NCBI GenBank assembly: GCA_021777135.1
Contig: JAJYDX010000007.1
Span: forward strand, 24,798 to 88,797
Source: a bacterium
GTDB lineage: Bacteria; SZUA-79; Acidulodesulfobacterales; Acidulodesulfobacteraceae
DNA length: 64,000 nt
Reading direction: 5' to 3'
The notes below the pieces were generated by a model. The model saw nothing but the letters and a program-made list of their open reading frames with translations. It was not told where the DNA came from and ran no database searches. The position numbers and the translations under genes were made by a program. Below are positions 28,471 through 37,424 of this stretch, one piece after another; positions within the stretch are counted from its first letter, which is position 1, and every line of letters begins with the position of its first letter.

Positions 28471-28498
28471 TTGACTTAAAATATATGAAAATGATAAT
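28471..28498 (+). promoter_or_regulatory. Probable promoter of the RND pump operon
   Basis: TTGACT at 28471-28476, a 16-base spacer and GATAAT at 28493-28498 form a near-consensus sigma70-like promoter. It lies about 100 bases upstream of the adaptor gene at 28599, in a very AT-rich gap. Confidence 0.5.
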
Positions 28499-28598
28499 AT
28501 TGTTATATATCTATAATTATATATATAAATATAATCTGCAATAAAATTAATCTAAAAACCGAGCAAGTAACGGATATAGACATATAAGGGAGCGGGAT

Positions 28599-29663
28599 AT
28601 GAAAAAAAAGAAAAAAATTAACGTTAAAATTTACGCTGTTTTAGCCGTTTTTTTTACTATATTGACATTATCTTTAAGCGGATGCGCAAAAAAAAAGGAA
28701 CCGCCTATAAACGCAGGTTCAAAAATAAATGTAAAAGCATTTAAAATTAAATATTATGTTATTCCGGATTATCTTGAATCTCCCGGGAATACATACTCCT
28801 TGAATAATACTGCTATATCCGCGCATATTATGGGATACATAGTTTTGGAAAACGTTCACCAAGGTCAGGCAGTTTCAAAAGGACAGCTTTTATTAAAGAT
28901 AAGCGCTCCTGAAATAGGTTCTAAATATTATGCGGCCAAAGCCGGATTCGTTAACGCAAAAAAAACATACGACAGGATTAAAAGATTATATAAAGAAAAT
29001 TCAGTTTCAAAACAAATGTACGATAATACCCTTATGCAGTATAACGTAGCAAAGGCTAACTTGAACGAGGCTGAAAACTACCTTAATTATAAAACAATTT
29101 ATTCTCCGATAAACGGGATTATCACAAAAAAAAGCGTTTCCATGGGCGACCTTGTAGCTCCTGGCCAGATGCTTTTAATGATTCAGAGTCCTAAAAATTT
29201 AGAATTTAAAACGTCCGTAAATGTTAAATATTTTAATAAAATAAAAAATTCAAAAGGTCTTAAACTGAATTTTTCTTCTATAAATAAATCTGTTAACGGG
29301 AAGGTTATAACAGTCGTAAGGTCGGCTAATCCCTATTCCCATTCCGTTCTAGTAAGAATTGCAGTAAACAATTCAGAAAAATCTGAACTGATGCCTGGAA
29401 TGTACGGAATTGCGAAATTTAAAATAGGCAAAATTAAAGCCGTTATTATACCTAAAACAGCAATAGTAAGACGTCTTGGCATAACAGGAGTATATGCCGT
29501 GGACAAAACCGGTGAAGTTATGTTTCAGCCGGTAAAGAAAAGAGGAGTTTATAAAAAACATTTTATTATAATCTCAAACGGCCTAAAACCAGGTATGTCG
29601 GTAATAATTAACGGATTTGATAAAATTAAAACAGGCAGCCGCGTAAGTTTAAGTTTCAATTAA
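28599..29663 (+). CDS. RND efflux periplasmic adaptor (membrane fusion protein), lipoprotein
   Basis: The 354-residue protein has a signal peptide ending in a lipobox LSGC (acylated Cys29), so it is lipid-anchored on the periplasmic side. A biotinyl-lipoyl-like half (residues about 75-110, AHIMGYIVLENVHQGQAVSKG), a short alpha hairpin (about 115-150) and the second lipoyl half (INGIITKKSVSMGDLVAPGQ) follow, then beta-barrel and membrane-proximal domains. It joins the inner-membrane pump encoded next to an outer-membrane channel, which is not in this window. AGGGAGCGGG precedes the ATG. Confidence 0.9.
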   Translation: MKKKKKINVKIYAVLAVFFTILTLSLSGCAKKKEPPINAGSKINVKAFKIKYYVIPDYLESPGNTYSLNNTAISAHIMGYIVLENVHQGQAVSKGQLLLKISAPEIGSKYYAAKAGFVNAKKTYDRIKRLYKENSVSKQMYDNTLMQYNVAKANLNEAENYLNYKTIYSPINGIITKKSVSMGDLVAPGQMLLMIQSPKNLEFKTSVNVKYFNKIKNSKGLKLNFSSINKSVNGKVITVVRSANPYSHSVLVRIAVNNSEKSELMPGMYGIAKFKIGKIKAVIIPKTAIVRRLGITGVYAVDKTGEVMFQPVKKRGVYKKHFIIISNGLKPGMSVIINGFDKIKTGSRVSLSFN

Positions 29664-29682
29664 GAGGAGTCTTAAAAGATAA

Positions 29683-32600
29683 ATGAATAAAAATTTCAGC
29701 GCTAAAATTACCGAATATTTTATAGAAAACAAAATAACGCTTTTATTGATTTTATTCAGTATAGGTTTTGGAATAGTTGCGGTTCTTCTTACGCCGAGGC
29801 AGTATAATCCTCAGATTATCGTTCCGGCCGCAAACGTGATAGTCAGATTTCCAGGAGCTAGCGGAAGGCAGGTTAAAAATTTAATTACCAAACCTTTAGA
29901 AAGAAAAATGTGGCAAATCCCCGGGGTAAAGCACGTATACTCCATATCCATGAATTCCGAATCCATAGTTACGGTCCAGTTCCATGTTAACGCAAGCCGC
30001 GACAAGAGCCTTGTGGACATATATAACAAAGTGTTTTCCAATCTCGATGAAATTCCTAAAGGCGCAATGAGGCCACTTATTAAACCTATAGACGTTAATC
30101 ACGTTCCAATACTTAATATTACGTTATGGAGCAAAAAATATAGCGCGGGATATCTTACTACGATTGCGAACAGGATATTAGACAGGCTTGATTCAGTTAA
30201 AGGAACAGGCGTTACTTTCATAAACGGCGCCAGGTATAAACAACTAAACGTTTATCTTAATCCTGTAAAAATGGCTGGATATAACATTTCTCCGTTAATG
30301 ATAGCCCAGGAACTTAAAGGAACTAATATAAATATTCCGGCAGGTTTTCTTCAGAGTAATAACAAAAAAACATTTTTGACCGCGGGCGGATATTTTCACC
30401 GCGTGAGTTCAGTTAAAAACTTTATTGTTTCAGTTTATAACGGTAAACCCGTCTATCTTAAAGACGTAGCCTCTATTAAATATTCTTATAAACCTTTGAA
30501 TTTTTTATCGGAAATAGGTTTCGGGAATAATTATTCGACCATTAACGGCAACGATAGGATTTCTGATTCGCATAACGGCGTTTACCCTGCCGTAACTATA
30601 GCAGTCGCTAAAAGAAGAGGCAAAAACGCCGTTACGGTTGTCGACAGCGTTCTTGCAAAATTTCATAAAATCGCCAAAACAAGTATGCCGGCAGGCGTAC
30701 ATTGGACTATCACCAGAAACGACGGTAAAAAGGCAAACAATGCGGTTAACAAATTATTGTTTCATTTGATAATAAGCATAATAATAGTTATAGGACTTCT
30801 TTTAATAATATTGGGATGGAGGGAAGCCTTTATCGTAGCCTTTACTATTCCACTAATGCTATTTCTTACCCTGGGCATAGCCTATATTTTTCATCAAACG
30901 CTAAACAGGATTACTTTGTTTGCGTTAATTCTTTCCCTGGGTCTTTTAGTTGATAACGCTATAGTAGTTATAGACAATATAGAAAGGATTTTTTCAAAAG
31001 AAAGAAATATACTCCCTACATATGCCGTTGATGCCGTAAATGAAATAGGCAATCCTAATTTTTTTGCTACGCTGGCAGTTATATCTTCTTTTGTTCCAAT
31101 GCTTTTCGTAACAGGAATGATGGGTCCTTACATGAGGCCTATTCCGTTTAACGTGCCTATAGCCATGCTTGTTTCTTTATTTGTAGCGCTGACCGTAGTC
31201 CCATGGTTTTATCTTAAGCTTATGGCAAACGAAAGGGGTATGGCGCTTCTGCGTAAAAAAGAATTGAAAGAACATAGCAAGAAAGGCAGGGGAGGATTAT
31301 ACGCAAAAATATTAAAACCATTGCTTTTAGATAAAAAGAAAAGATATATATTTATTGCTGCTATTGTTATTTTATTCATTCTGGCGATGTCGCTTCCGGT
31401 ATTAAAAATAGTTAAATTTAAAATGCTTCCTGTTGCAAATACTAATACTTTTTTGATTACTATAAACAAACGTCCAGGTTCTACTTTTCAAGATACTAAT
31501 ATTACAACCATGCAGATAGTAAATTACTTGAGACGGATAAAACAGGTAAAAAACTACGTAGTAACAGTAGGAACCCCTTCCGTTATCGATTTTTCTGGTT
31601 TATTGCGAGGGGCAAATTTTAAAAACGCAAGCTGGTATTCCGAAATAAGGGTTAATTTAATAGATAAAGACAAGAGGAGCACATCATCTCATCGGCTGGT
31701 ATTAAGGTTATTGCCGGTTGTCCATAAAATAGGCAAGGAATACGACGCTACAGTAAAAGTCTTGGAAAGCCCCCCTGGACCCCCGGTAAAATCTACAATA
31801 GTAGCTGAGATTTACGGAAAAAATTACGGCGAACAGGAAAAACTTTCTAAAATTGTTGAAGCAAGAATGAAAAAAATAAGGGGGATTACCGACGTAAATT
31901 CTTCGTATAAAAAACGTATAAAAAAGGTTGAGATAGTAGTTAGAAGAAGAAAAGCATCCATTCTCGGAATTAGCACGGAGATGATTGCGCAGTCGCTTTA
32001 CCTTTTAAATAATGGAATGAGCATAGGCACAATTCATAAAAAAGGCCGCCTCCATCAGGAAGATATTTTTTTGCGTATGCCCGGTTCTTTCAGGACTGGA
32101 TTAAACTCATTATCAGGCATATGGATATATGCTCCGTACGCAGGCAGATTAGTGCCTTTGAATTCAGTTATAAAAATCAAACGCGGCTATTTGCATAATA
32201 TGATTTACGAAAGGGACCTAAAACCTTTAGTGTACGTTTATGGAAAAGTGGTAAAAAGAAGCCCTATGTATGCCAACTTAGACCTTTTCCTGCATTTTGT
32301 TAAGCATCCGCTTCCGGCAGGATATCATATAAGATGGGGCGGAGAATGGCACCTTACTTTAAAAGTTTTCGCGCAGCTAGGCGCCGCTATGGGCATAGCT
32401 ATACTGCTTATATATATACTGCTTGTAGGATATACCGGTTCATTCATCGTTCCGTTAATACTTATGGGAGCTATTCCGCTTGAAATGATTGGTATAATGC
32501 CCGGGTTCGCTTTGATAAGAGTTTATTTCACTGCCACCTCTATGATTGGGGCGATAGCTCTTTCAGGCATTGTCATAAGAAATTCCCTGCTTTTACTCGA

Positions 32601-32874
32601 ATTTATCAACGATAGAAAAAAAGAAGGCTATAACATTACCGATTCTTTAATAGAAGCCGGTTCTATGAGGGCAAGACCTATTATAATAACGGCGCTTGCA
32701 GTAATATTCGGTTCGGCTATACTCGTTACCGACCCGGTTTGGAACGGTCTTGCATGGGCGTTAATTTTTGGAATGCTGGCTTCTACTACGTTAACCCTTG
32801 TGGTAATTCCGGTGCTTTATTATATGATTGAAGGAAGAAGATGGCACAAAGAAGACGTTCACGATAATTTGTGA
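29683..32874 (+). CDS. RND-family efflux permease
   Basis: The 1063-residue, 12-helix inner-membrane transporter has one N-terminal membrane segment, a large periplasmic loop, six helices, a second loop and the second helix set. Proton-relay aspartates are in LGLLVDNAIVVIDNIERIF in the first half. It is of the ACR_tran class, with no clear CusA-type metal motif, so the substrate may be organic or unknown. It is paired with the lipoprotein adaptor 20 bases upstream. The gene ends 47 bases before the crotonase-fold gene. Confidence 0.93.
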   Translation: MNKNFSAKITEYFIENKITLLLILFSIGFGIVAVLLTPRQYNPQIIVPAANVIVRFPGASGRQVKNLITKPLERKMWQIPGVKHVYSISMNSESIVTVQFHVNASRDKSLVDIYNKVFSNLDEIPKGAMRPLIKPIDVNHVPILNITLWSKKYSAGYLTTIANRILDRLDSVKGTGVTFINGARYKQLNVYLNPVKMAGYNISPLMIAQELKGTNINIPAGFLQSNNKKTFLTAGGYFHRVSSVKNFIVSVYNGKPVYLKDVASIKYSYKPLNFLSEIGFGNNYSTINGNDRISDSHNGVYPAVTIAVAKRRGKNAVTVVDSVLAKFHKIAKTSMPAGVHWTITRNDGKKANNAVNKLLFHLIISIIIVIGLLLIILGWREAFIVAFTIPLMLFLTLGIAYIFHQTLNRITLFALILSLGLLVDNAIVVIDNIERIFSKERNILPTYAVDAVNEIGNPNFFATLAVISSFVPMLFVTGMMGPYMRPIPFNVPIAMLVSLFVALTVVPWFYLKLMANERGMALLRKKELKEHSKKGRGGLYAKILKPLLLDKKKRYIFIAAIVILFILAMSLPVLKIVKFKMLPVANTNTFLITINKRPGSTFQDTNITTMQIVNYLRRIKQVKNYVVTVGTPSVIDFSGLLRGANFKNASWYSEIRVNLIDKDKRSTSSHRLVLRLLPVVHKIGKEYDATVKVLESPPGPPVKSTIVAEIYGKNYGEQEKLSKIVEARMKKIRGITDVNSSYKKRIKKVEIVVRRRKASILGISTEMIAQSLYLLNNGMSIGTIHKKGRLHQEDIFLRMPGSFRTGLNSLSGIWIYAPYAGRLVPLNSVIKIKRGYLHNMIYERDLKPLVYVYGKVVKRSPMYANLDLFLHFVKHPLPAGYHIRWGGEWHLTLKVFAQLGAAMGIAILLIYILLVGYTGSFIVPLILMGAIPLEMIGIMPGFALIRVYFTATSMIGAIALSGIVIRNSLLLLEFINDRKKEGYNITDSLIEAGSMRARPIIITALAVIFGSAILVTDPVWNGLAWALIFGMLASTTLTLVVIPVLYYMIEGRRWHKEDVHDNL

Positions 32875-32920
32875 TTATTAATTAAAATAAAATCAGGATA
32901 TTTTCAACAAGAGGTGTATT

Positions 32921-33691
32921 ATGCCGATAATATTTGAACGTAAGGAAGCTTATATCGCCGAAATAATTATAGATTTAGGCGGTAAAAATACTTTAAATAT
33001 AACCGAAATAAATGAATTAATAAAAATTTTTGAAGAAAGAGTAGAAAAAGAAATCGACCTAAAAGCAGTTATAATAAAAAGCGCTAATCACGATTATTTT
33101 GCAACCGGACCAACAATTAACGAAATTGCCAGACTGGATAGAGACGGAGCCAGATATTACGTTACGCTATTAAACGTTATGAACAGGCATATCACAGAGT
33201 CGCCTATTCCAGTTATATGCATTGTTAACGGCACTGTAAGCGGAATAGGTTTAAATATAACATCCTCATGCGATTTCAGGCTTGCGGAAAAAAAATCTAA
33301 TTTTACAGATTTGTCATCTAAATACGGAATACTTTCTCCTTCTTATTTGCCGTTAAGGCTTGCATTTTTAATAAGCGTCCAGAAAGCAGCGGAGATTCTT
33401 ATAAGTTCAAAAAGTTATTCCGCGGAAGAATTATACAGATTTAATTATTTATCGGAAGTTTTCGATGCTGACGCATTTGACGCAGGCGTTACAGGATTTA
33501 TAAAAGATTTTACCAGATTATCCATAGATTCGTTGAGGTTTAAAAAAAGAATTTTTATAGATTTATGGAAAAATTATTTAAAAAATAATCAATTTTATGC
33601 CGAAGAGATAGAAGAAATTTTTTCTGAACTTTTAAAAGAAGGAAAAGATTGGAAAAAGTCTGCATCAGATTCAGGCGGCACTACTTTATAA
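32921..33691 (+). CDS. Enoyl-CoA hydratase/isomerase (crotonase) family protein lacking the usual catalytic Glu pair
   Basis: The 256-residue protein follows the crotonase fold: a beta start, the F-A-T-G-P-T-I oxyanion segment (residues about 66-72), the second oxyanion region IVNGTVSGIGLNI (about 104-116), the S-C-D-F-R-L-A helix and the C-terminal helices. Where hydratases have two catalytic glutamates, this sequence shows glycine (in VSGIGLN) and serine (in FTDLSSKYG). The hydration chemistry is thus unlikely; another acyl-CoA reaction is possible. An RBS GAGGTG precedes the ATG. It lies between the RND pump and the sHdr regulator. A role in sulfur oxidation is not supported by the sequence. 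Confidence 0.75.
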   Translation: MPIIFERKEAYIAEIIIDLGGKNTLNITEINELIKIFEERVEKEIDLKAVIIKSANHDYFATGPTINEIARLDRDGARYYVTLLNVMNRHITESPIPVICIVNGTVSGIGLNITSSCDFRLAEKKSNFTDLSSKYGILSPSYLPLRLAFLISVQKAAEILISSKSYSAEELYRFNYLSEVFDADAFDAGVTGFIKDFTRLSIDSLRFKKRIFIDLWKNYLKNNQFYAEEIEEIFSELLKEGKDWKKSASDSGGTTL

Positions 33692-33728
33692 ACGCAAAAT
33701 TAAAATCTTATATCTAAAATTTTTCCCC

Positions 33729-33765
33729 TTGACAACTATTTTAGAATATTCTATATTTAGAATAT
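33729..33765 (+). promoter_or_regulatory. Sigma70-like promoter with an overlapping inverted-repeat operator for the ArsR regulator
   Basis: TTGACA at 33729-33734 and TATATT at 33752-33757 have the ideal 17-base spacer. A perfect 8-4-8 inverted repeat (33746-33753 with 33758-33765) covers the -10 element, and TTAGAATAT occurs twice as a direct repeat (33741-33749 and 33757-33765). ArsR repressors are known to bind such AT-rich imperfect palindromes over promoters, so autoregulation by the next gene is the simplest reading. Confidence 0.75.
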
Positions 33766-33807
33766 ACACATAATCGCGGTGTGCTACATCGCAAAGAATT
33801 AAAAAAA

Positions 33808-34200
33808 ATGGGAAAAATGGGAAAAGAGTTTTGCGTAGACGACAAAAACCTCAACAAAAAATGCAAGGACTTGGCTAGTATTTTTAAGCTTTTGTCAAAT
33901 CCAATCAGATTAGGAATTCTATGTATCGTATGCGATGAAGAAGTCAGCGTAAACGATATATCTTCTGCTTTAGGTAAAACCCAATCCAACATATCCCAGC
34001 ATTTAGCAGTCTTAAGGAACACCCAGATGGTAGATTTTAAAAGAGTCGATAATAAACTCTTATACTATCTAAAAAATTCCAAAATAAGACAGCTCGTGAA
34101 AGACATTAAAGACATTAAAGATGCAGGGGATTATGCCGATTTAAGATTTTCAGGCGATACAGAAGCCATAAAATCAGATAGCAACCCCAGCATCCGTTAA
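33808..34200 (+). CDS. ArsR-family repressor, probable regulator of the sHdr genes
   Basis: A winged-helix ArsR/SmtB-type protein of about 130 residues. Residues about 20-105 give the fold, with KLLSNPIRLGILCIVC and the recognition helix TQSNISQHLAVLRN. In the thiol-sensing members SqrR/BigR and sHdrR, a Cys lies in the same ILC position. Here C39 matches it and C42, C9 and C19 are additional, but the second sensing Cys near the C-terminal helix is not seen. It has neither the CVCDL metal motif of ArsR proper nor an obvious metal site. The start is unsure: GTG 33781 would add 9 residues. It lies directly upstream of hdrC1, as in known sHdr loci. Confidence 0.82.
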   Translation: MGKMGKEFCVDDKNLNKKCKDLASIFKLLSNPIRLGILCIVCDEEVSVNDISSALGKTQSNISQHLAVLRNTQMVDFKRVDNKLLYYLKNSKIRQLVKDIKDIKDAGDYADLRFSGDTEAIKSDSNPSIR

Positions 34201-34328
34201 TTATCATCCGTTTTTAAAATTCTTAAAGATTATTTTGATTAGATAAAATTTTCGATAACTATAAATTCGTCGATTTTTTTGTCTTTTTGCAACTTAATTA
34301 AAGCATATAAATAATGGAGGTATTTTAA

Positions 34329-35063
34329 ATGAGCGAAGAAAACAAAAATCCTATTACAGACGCAATCGAAAGTACCAAAGGCGGGCACTTTTATAAGGAA
34401 ATCATGAAAGATTTCCGAATTAAAGAATCTCTGCACGGTTGTTTGAACTGCGGAACTTGCGTAGCAAACTGTCCCGCGGCCGCATTTTACGACTATTCTC
34501 CGCGCGAAGTCTGCCAGATGATAATAGAAGGGGATGAGGAGACTATTGAAGAATATATGAAGGGCAAGATATGGAACTGCGCCCAGTGTTACAGTTGTAA
34601 ATACAGATGCCCTAAAGAGAATTCCGCCGCTGATATAGTTATGGCGATGAGAGAAATAGCGGTAAGGGAAGGACTTGCGGCTGAAGCTCTTGCAGGCTAT
34701 ACCAGAATTGCAAAGTTGGTGCTTACCAGGGGAAACCAGCTGGCTCCCGACATGCTTTCTCCAGATGCTTTTCCAGACTGGGGACCAAGGATGATAGAGC
34801 TTTCGTCTAAAAAAATGGAAATGAGGGAAGAGCTGTTCGAAGGTTTTCCAGGTATGAACGTAGTAGACAGGGCATGGGCTGCTGAAGATTACACAATATA
34901 CGAAATGCAAAAGATATGGGAAGAAAGCGGGGCATTAGAAAAAGTCGGAACCGTATTTCCATTTTTAGTAGATATAGTTCAGGACGACATGGACGATAAG
35001 AAAGATGAAATGGAAGCGAGAATTCAGGAAAAAAAAGCAAAGCTAGAAGCCTCTAAAAAATAA
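34329..35063 (+). CDS. hdrC1: sHdrC1: iron-sulfur subunit of the sulfur-oxidising heterodisulfide reductase-like complex
   Basis: The 244-residue protein holds two [4Fe-4S] ferredoxin-type motifs, CLNCGTCVANCP (residues about 38-49) and CAQCYSCKYRCP (about 82-93), as HdrC proteins do. The rest is helical and charged with a lysine- and glutamate-rich tail. The gene opens the C1-B1-A-C2-B2 order diagnostic of the sHdr complex, which oxidises sulfane sulfur to sulfite in the cytoplasm of many sulfur oxidisers. GGAGG lies 8 bases before the ATG. In the complex it would carry electrons between the HdrA flavin and HdrB1. The 128-base gap to the regulator has no copy of the operator that I can see. 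Confidence 0.88.
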   Translation: MSEENKNPITDAIESTKGGHFYKEIMKDFRIKESLHGCLNCGTCVANCPAAAFYDYSPREVCQMIIEGDEETIEEYMKGKIWNCAQCYSCKYRCPKENSAADIVMAMREIAVREGLAAEALAGYTRIAKLVLTRGNQLAPDMLSPDAFPDWGPRMIELSSKKMEMREELFEGFPGMNVVDRAWAAEDYTIYEMQKIWEESGALEKVGTVFPFLVDIVQDDMDDKKDEMEARIQEKKAKLEASKK

Positions 35064-35129
35064 TTGCCGTATGATTTACGTTAAATTTTAAAGCTTATAA
35101 AAATATTAAATAGATATATGGAGGACATT

Positions 35130-36239
35130 ATGTCTAATGGAACAAGTTTGTCTTACGAAATAAACGACGTTAAAACCGGCATAAATCATGCTAAAGGAAT
35201 GAATTATCATGTCCATGATATCAGGGCCGAGATGAAAAAATTAGAAGAAGAAGGCGAGATTAAAATAGGTCATATAATAGGACCGTATAAAGAAGAAGAG
35301 GTAATGTACGGTATTAAAAAGAAGGTACCTCTAGATATGCATTATCAGCACAAAAGCTGTGGTCAGTGCGCAAACCTTCCAGGAGTTCCCAGGTCTAATT
35401 TTTATTATAGGGATAAACTGGGCATAAAATATTACAATGATATGCAGCAAACTTCTTGTACCGCTTGGAATTATCATGCTTCCGGTCTTGGAAACCTTGT
35501 CCAGCTCGCTTCTGTTGCAGCGAGAAACTGGCACAGAGCTTACGAAGAAGGCTATAACTTTACTATACACTGCGTTACAAGCTTTGGAAACTATTTGGAG
35601 ATGAGACATTTATTAGTAGGAAATAAAGAACTGAGGGATTCCGTAAAAAAAGTCCTTGCGTCGCTTGGAAGAGAGCTAGTTATTCCTGAAGAAATAGTTC
35701 ACGACAGCGAAATAGCTTATGCTTTAAGGGATAAAATACTGGAGGCGGCAGACCCTAAAAGAATCGAAGGCATTAATGGACTAAGAGCAGTGGAACATTA
35801 CGGCTGCCATTTTTTTAAACAGGTATCAGACGACATAATTGGCGGAAAAAGACCAATCGTAGTAGGAGGCTTAGCATCGCATCTTGGAGTGAAGATGGAA
35901 GAATATTCAAAATGGTTTATGTGCTGTGGGTTTGGATTCAGGCATATTCTCGTTAACAGGGAATTTACGAGATCCGCGCAAAATATTAAATTAAAAGCCA
36001 TTAAGCAGGAAGTAGATCCGGATATGATTTTAGTTAACTGTACCGGATGCGGAACAACATTTGACAAGACCCAGTGGATACAAAAGGCTGTGGGAGAAGA
36101 TTATCATTATCCGGTTGTGTTTTATTCCCAGTTGGCAGCCCTTGCCCTTGGCGCTCATCCGTTTAAAGAAGCAGGACTAAACTTTCACGTTACGCCCGTC
36201 GAGCCTCTTTTGGACAAGATGGGAATAGCTTATAATTAA
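35130..36239 (+). CDS. hdrB1: sHdrB1: CCG-domain subunit
   Basis: The chosen ATG at 35130 gives 369 residues, with GGAGG (35120-35124) five bases upstream; an ATG at 35118 is less likely as it overlaps that site. The C-terminal half has a complete cysteine-rich CCG pattern (YGCHFFK, then CCGFGFRH, then NCTGCGTTFD), the type that binds a non-cubane [4Fe-4S] pair in methanogen HdrB. The N-terminal half has only a divergent cysteine set (SCGQCANLPG and TSCTAWNYH). This asymmetry is what distinguishes HdrB1 from HdrB2 here. It would form the site where disulfide- or persulfide-type sulfur is handled with HdrC1. Confidence 0.87.
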   Translation: MSNGTSLSYEINDVKTGINHAKGMNYHVHDIRAEMKKLEEEGEIKIGHIIGPYKEEEVMYGIKKKVPLDMHYQHKSCGQCANLPGVPRSNFYYRDKLGIKYYNDMQQTSCTAWNYHASGLGNLVQLASVAARNWHRAYEEGYNFTIHCVTSFGNYLEMRHLLVGNKELRDSVKKVLASLGRELVIPEEIVHDSEIAYALRDKILEAADPKRIEGINGLRAVEHYGCHFFKQVSDDIIGGKRPIVVGGLASHLGVKMEEYSKWFMCCGFGFRHILVNREFTRSAQNIKLKAIKQEVDPDMILVNCTGCGTTFDKTQWIQKAVGEDYHYPVVFYSQLAALALGAHPFKEAGLNFHVTPVEPLLDKMGIAYN

Positions 36240-36300
36240 ATTAAAATAAATATAAAATTTTTAAAAATTATTCCTAAAATGACAAAAGGAGGTATTTAAG

Positions 36301-37350
36301 GTGAAAACAGTTTTAGTTATCGGAGGGGGAGTTACAGGACTTAAAGCGTCGTCCGAACTTGCAGAAATGGGTTATAACGTTGCTTTGGTAGAAAAAGAGG
36401 ATTATCTCGGTGGTCAAGTAGCGAAACATAAGTATTACAAACTTGCGCCTGATTTAAGACTTGCCGGCGAAGTGATAGACCCGGTTATCAAAGCTGTAGA
36501 AAGCAATTCAAACATTAAGGTATATAAACATTCCCACGTTGTCGCCGTTTCTGGCAATGCGCCGGAATTTAAAGCAAAAATAAAAAATTCTAAAGGTGAA
36601 AGCGAAGAAAGCTTTGGAGCAATAGTAGTAGCAACAGGCTTTGACCATTTCGATCCTACGGTTAAGCAGGAATACGGCTACGGAAGATTTAAAGACGTTG
36701 TTACTAATGCCGAAGTAGAAGAAATGCTTAATCCAAACGGTTCGACCAAAGGGCAATTAAAAAGGCCTTCCGACGGAAAAACTCCTAAGAAAATAGCGAT
36801 ATTTCAATGCGTTGGTTCCAGGGATAGACAGGTAGGAAACCCTTACTGCTGCAGGGTAGGTTGCGTAGTTTCCACGAAGCAGGCTATAGAAATAAAAGAA
36901 AAATATCCTGATTCCGAAGTTTACGTATATTATATGGATATGAGAATGTTCGGAAGAGGATGGGAAGAGCTTTATGGCAAAGCAATGGAAGATTATGAAA
37001 TTATTTTCACGAGAGGAAGAGGCGCCGAGGTAACGCTTAAAAATCAGCAGCTTTCTTTGAGAGCCGAAGAAACTATTATGGACAGACCGATTCAACATTC
37101 CGTCGATATGATTATTCTTGCCGCTGGAATGGCTGCCGGAGAAGGAACGATAGACGCTGCCAAAGTACTTGGGATTAAACAGAACGATTACGGTTTCCTT
37201 TCTCCAAAAGACGATTTTTTAAGTCCTAACGAGTCTTCTAAGCCCGGCATATTTATAGCCGGAGCCGATAAGGGACCTATGGACATTGAAAATTGCATAG
37301 TCGAAGGCGCAGCTGTGGCCGCAAAGGTAGCAGGCAGTCTAAAAAATTAA
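36301..37350 (+). CDS. hdrA: sHdrA: FAD- and iron-sulfur-binding subunit
   Basis: The 349-residue flavoprotein begins with a GTG after a strong AAAGGAGG. It has a Rossmann FAD site, VIGGGVTGLKASSELAEMGY (residues about 5-24), with ALVEKEDYLGGQ following, and a central QCVGSRDRQ motif with the cysteine cluster YCCRVGC near residue 183. A closing FAD segment FIAGADKGPMDIE follows. It is about half the length of methanogen HdrA and lacks the ferredoxin inserts, as expected for the sHdr type. It should be the central electron-bifurcating or pyridine-nucleotide-linked subunit. No 'hyp' gene follows; hdrC2 begins 75 bases downstream. Confidence 0.9.
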   Translation: MKTVLVIGGGVTGLKASSELAEMGYNVALVEKEDYLGGQVAKHKYYKLAPDLRLAGEVIDPVIKAVESNSNIKVYKHSHVVAVSGNAPEFKAKIKNSKGESEESFGAIVVATGFDHFDPTVKQEYGYGRFKDVVTNAEVEEMLNPNGSTKGQLKRPSDGKTPKKIAIFQCVGSRDRQVGNPYCCRVGCVVSTKQAIEIKEKYPDSEVYVYYMDMRMFGRGWEELYGKAMEDYEIIFTRGRGAEVTLKNQQLSLRAEETIMDRPIQHSVDMIILAAGMAAGEGTIDAAKVLGIKQNDYGFLSPKDDFLSPNESSKPGIFIAGADKGPMDIENCIVEGAAVAAKVAGSLKN

Positions 37351-37424
37351 ATATCTTAATTAATTTTAATTAAATATCTTAGCAATTTTATTAAGATTTA
37401 TATATTAAGAATAAGGAGAATATA

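Noticed and set aside
34239..34910. Minus-strand open frame of 223 codons opposite hdrC1
   Set aside because: It is antisense to a gene with clear ferredoxin motifs and has no ribosome site or family match.
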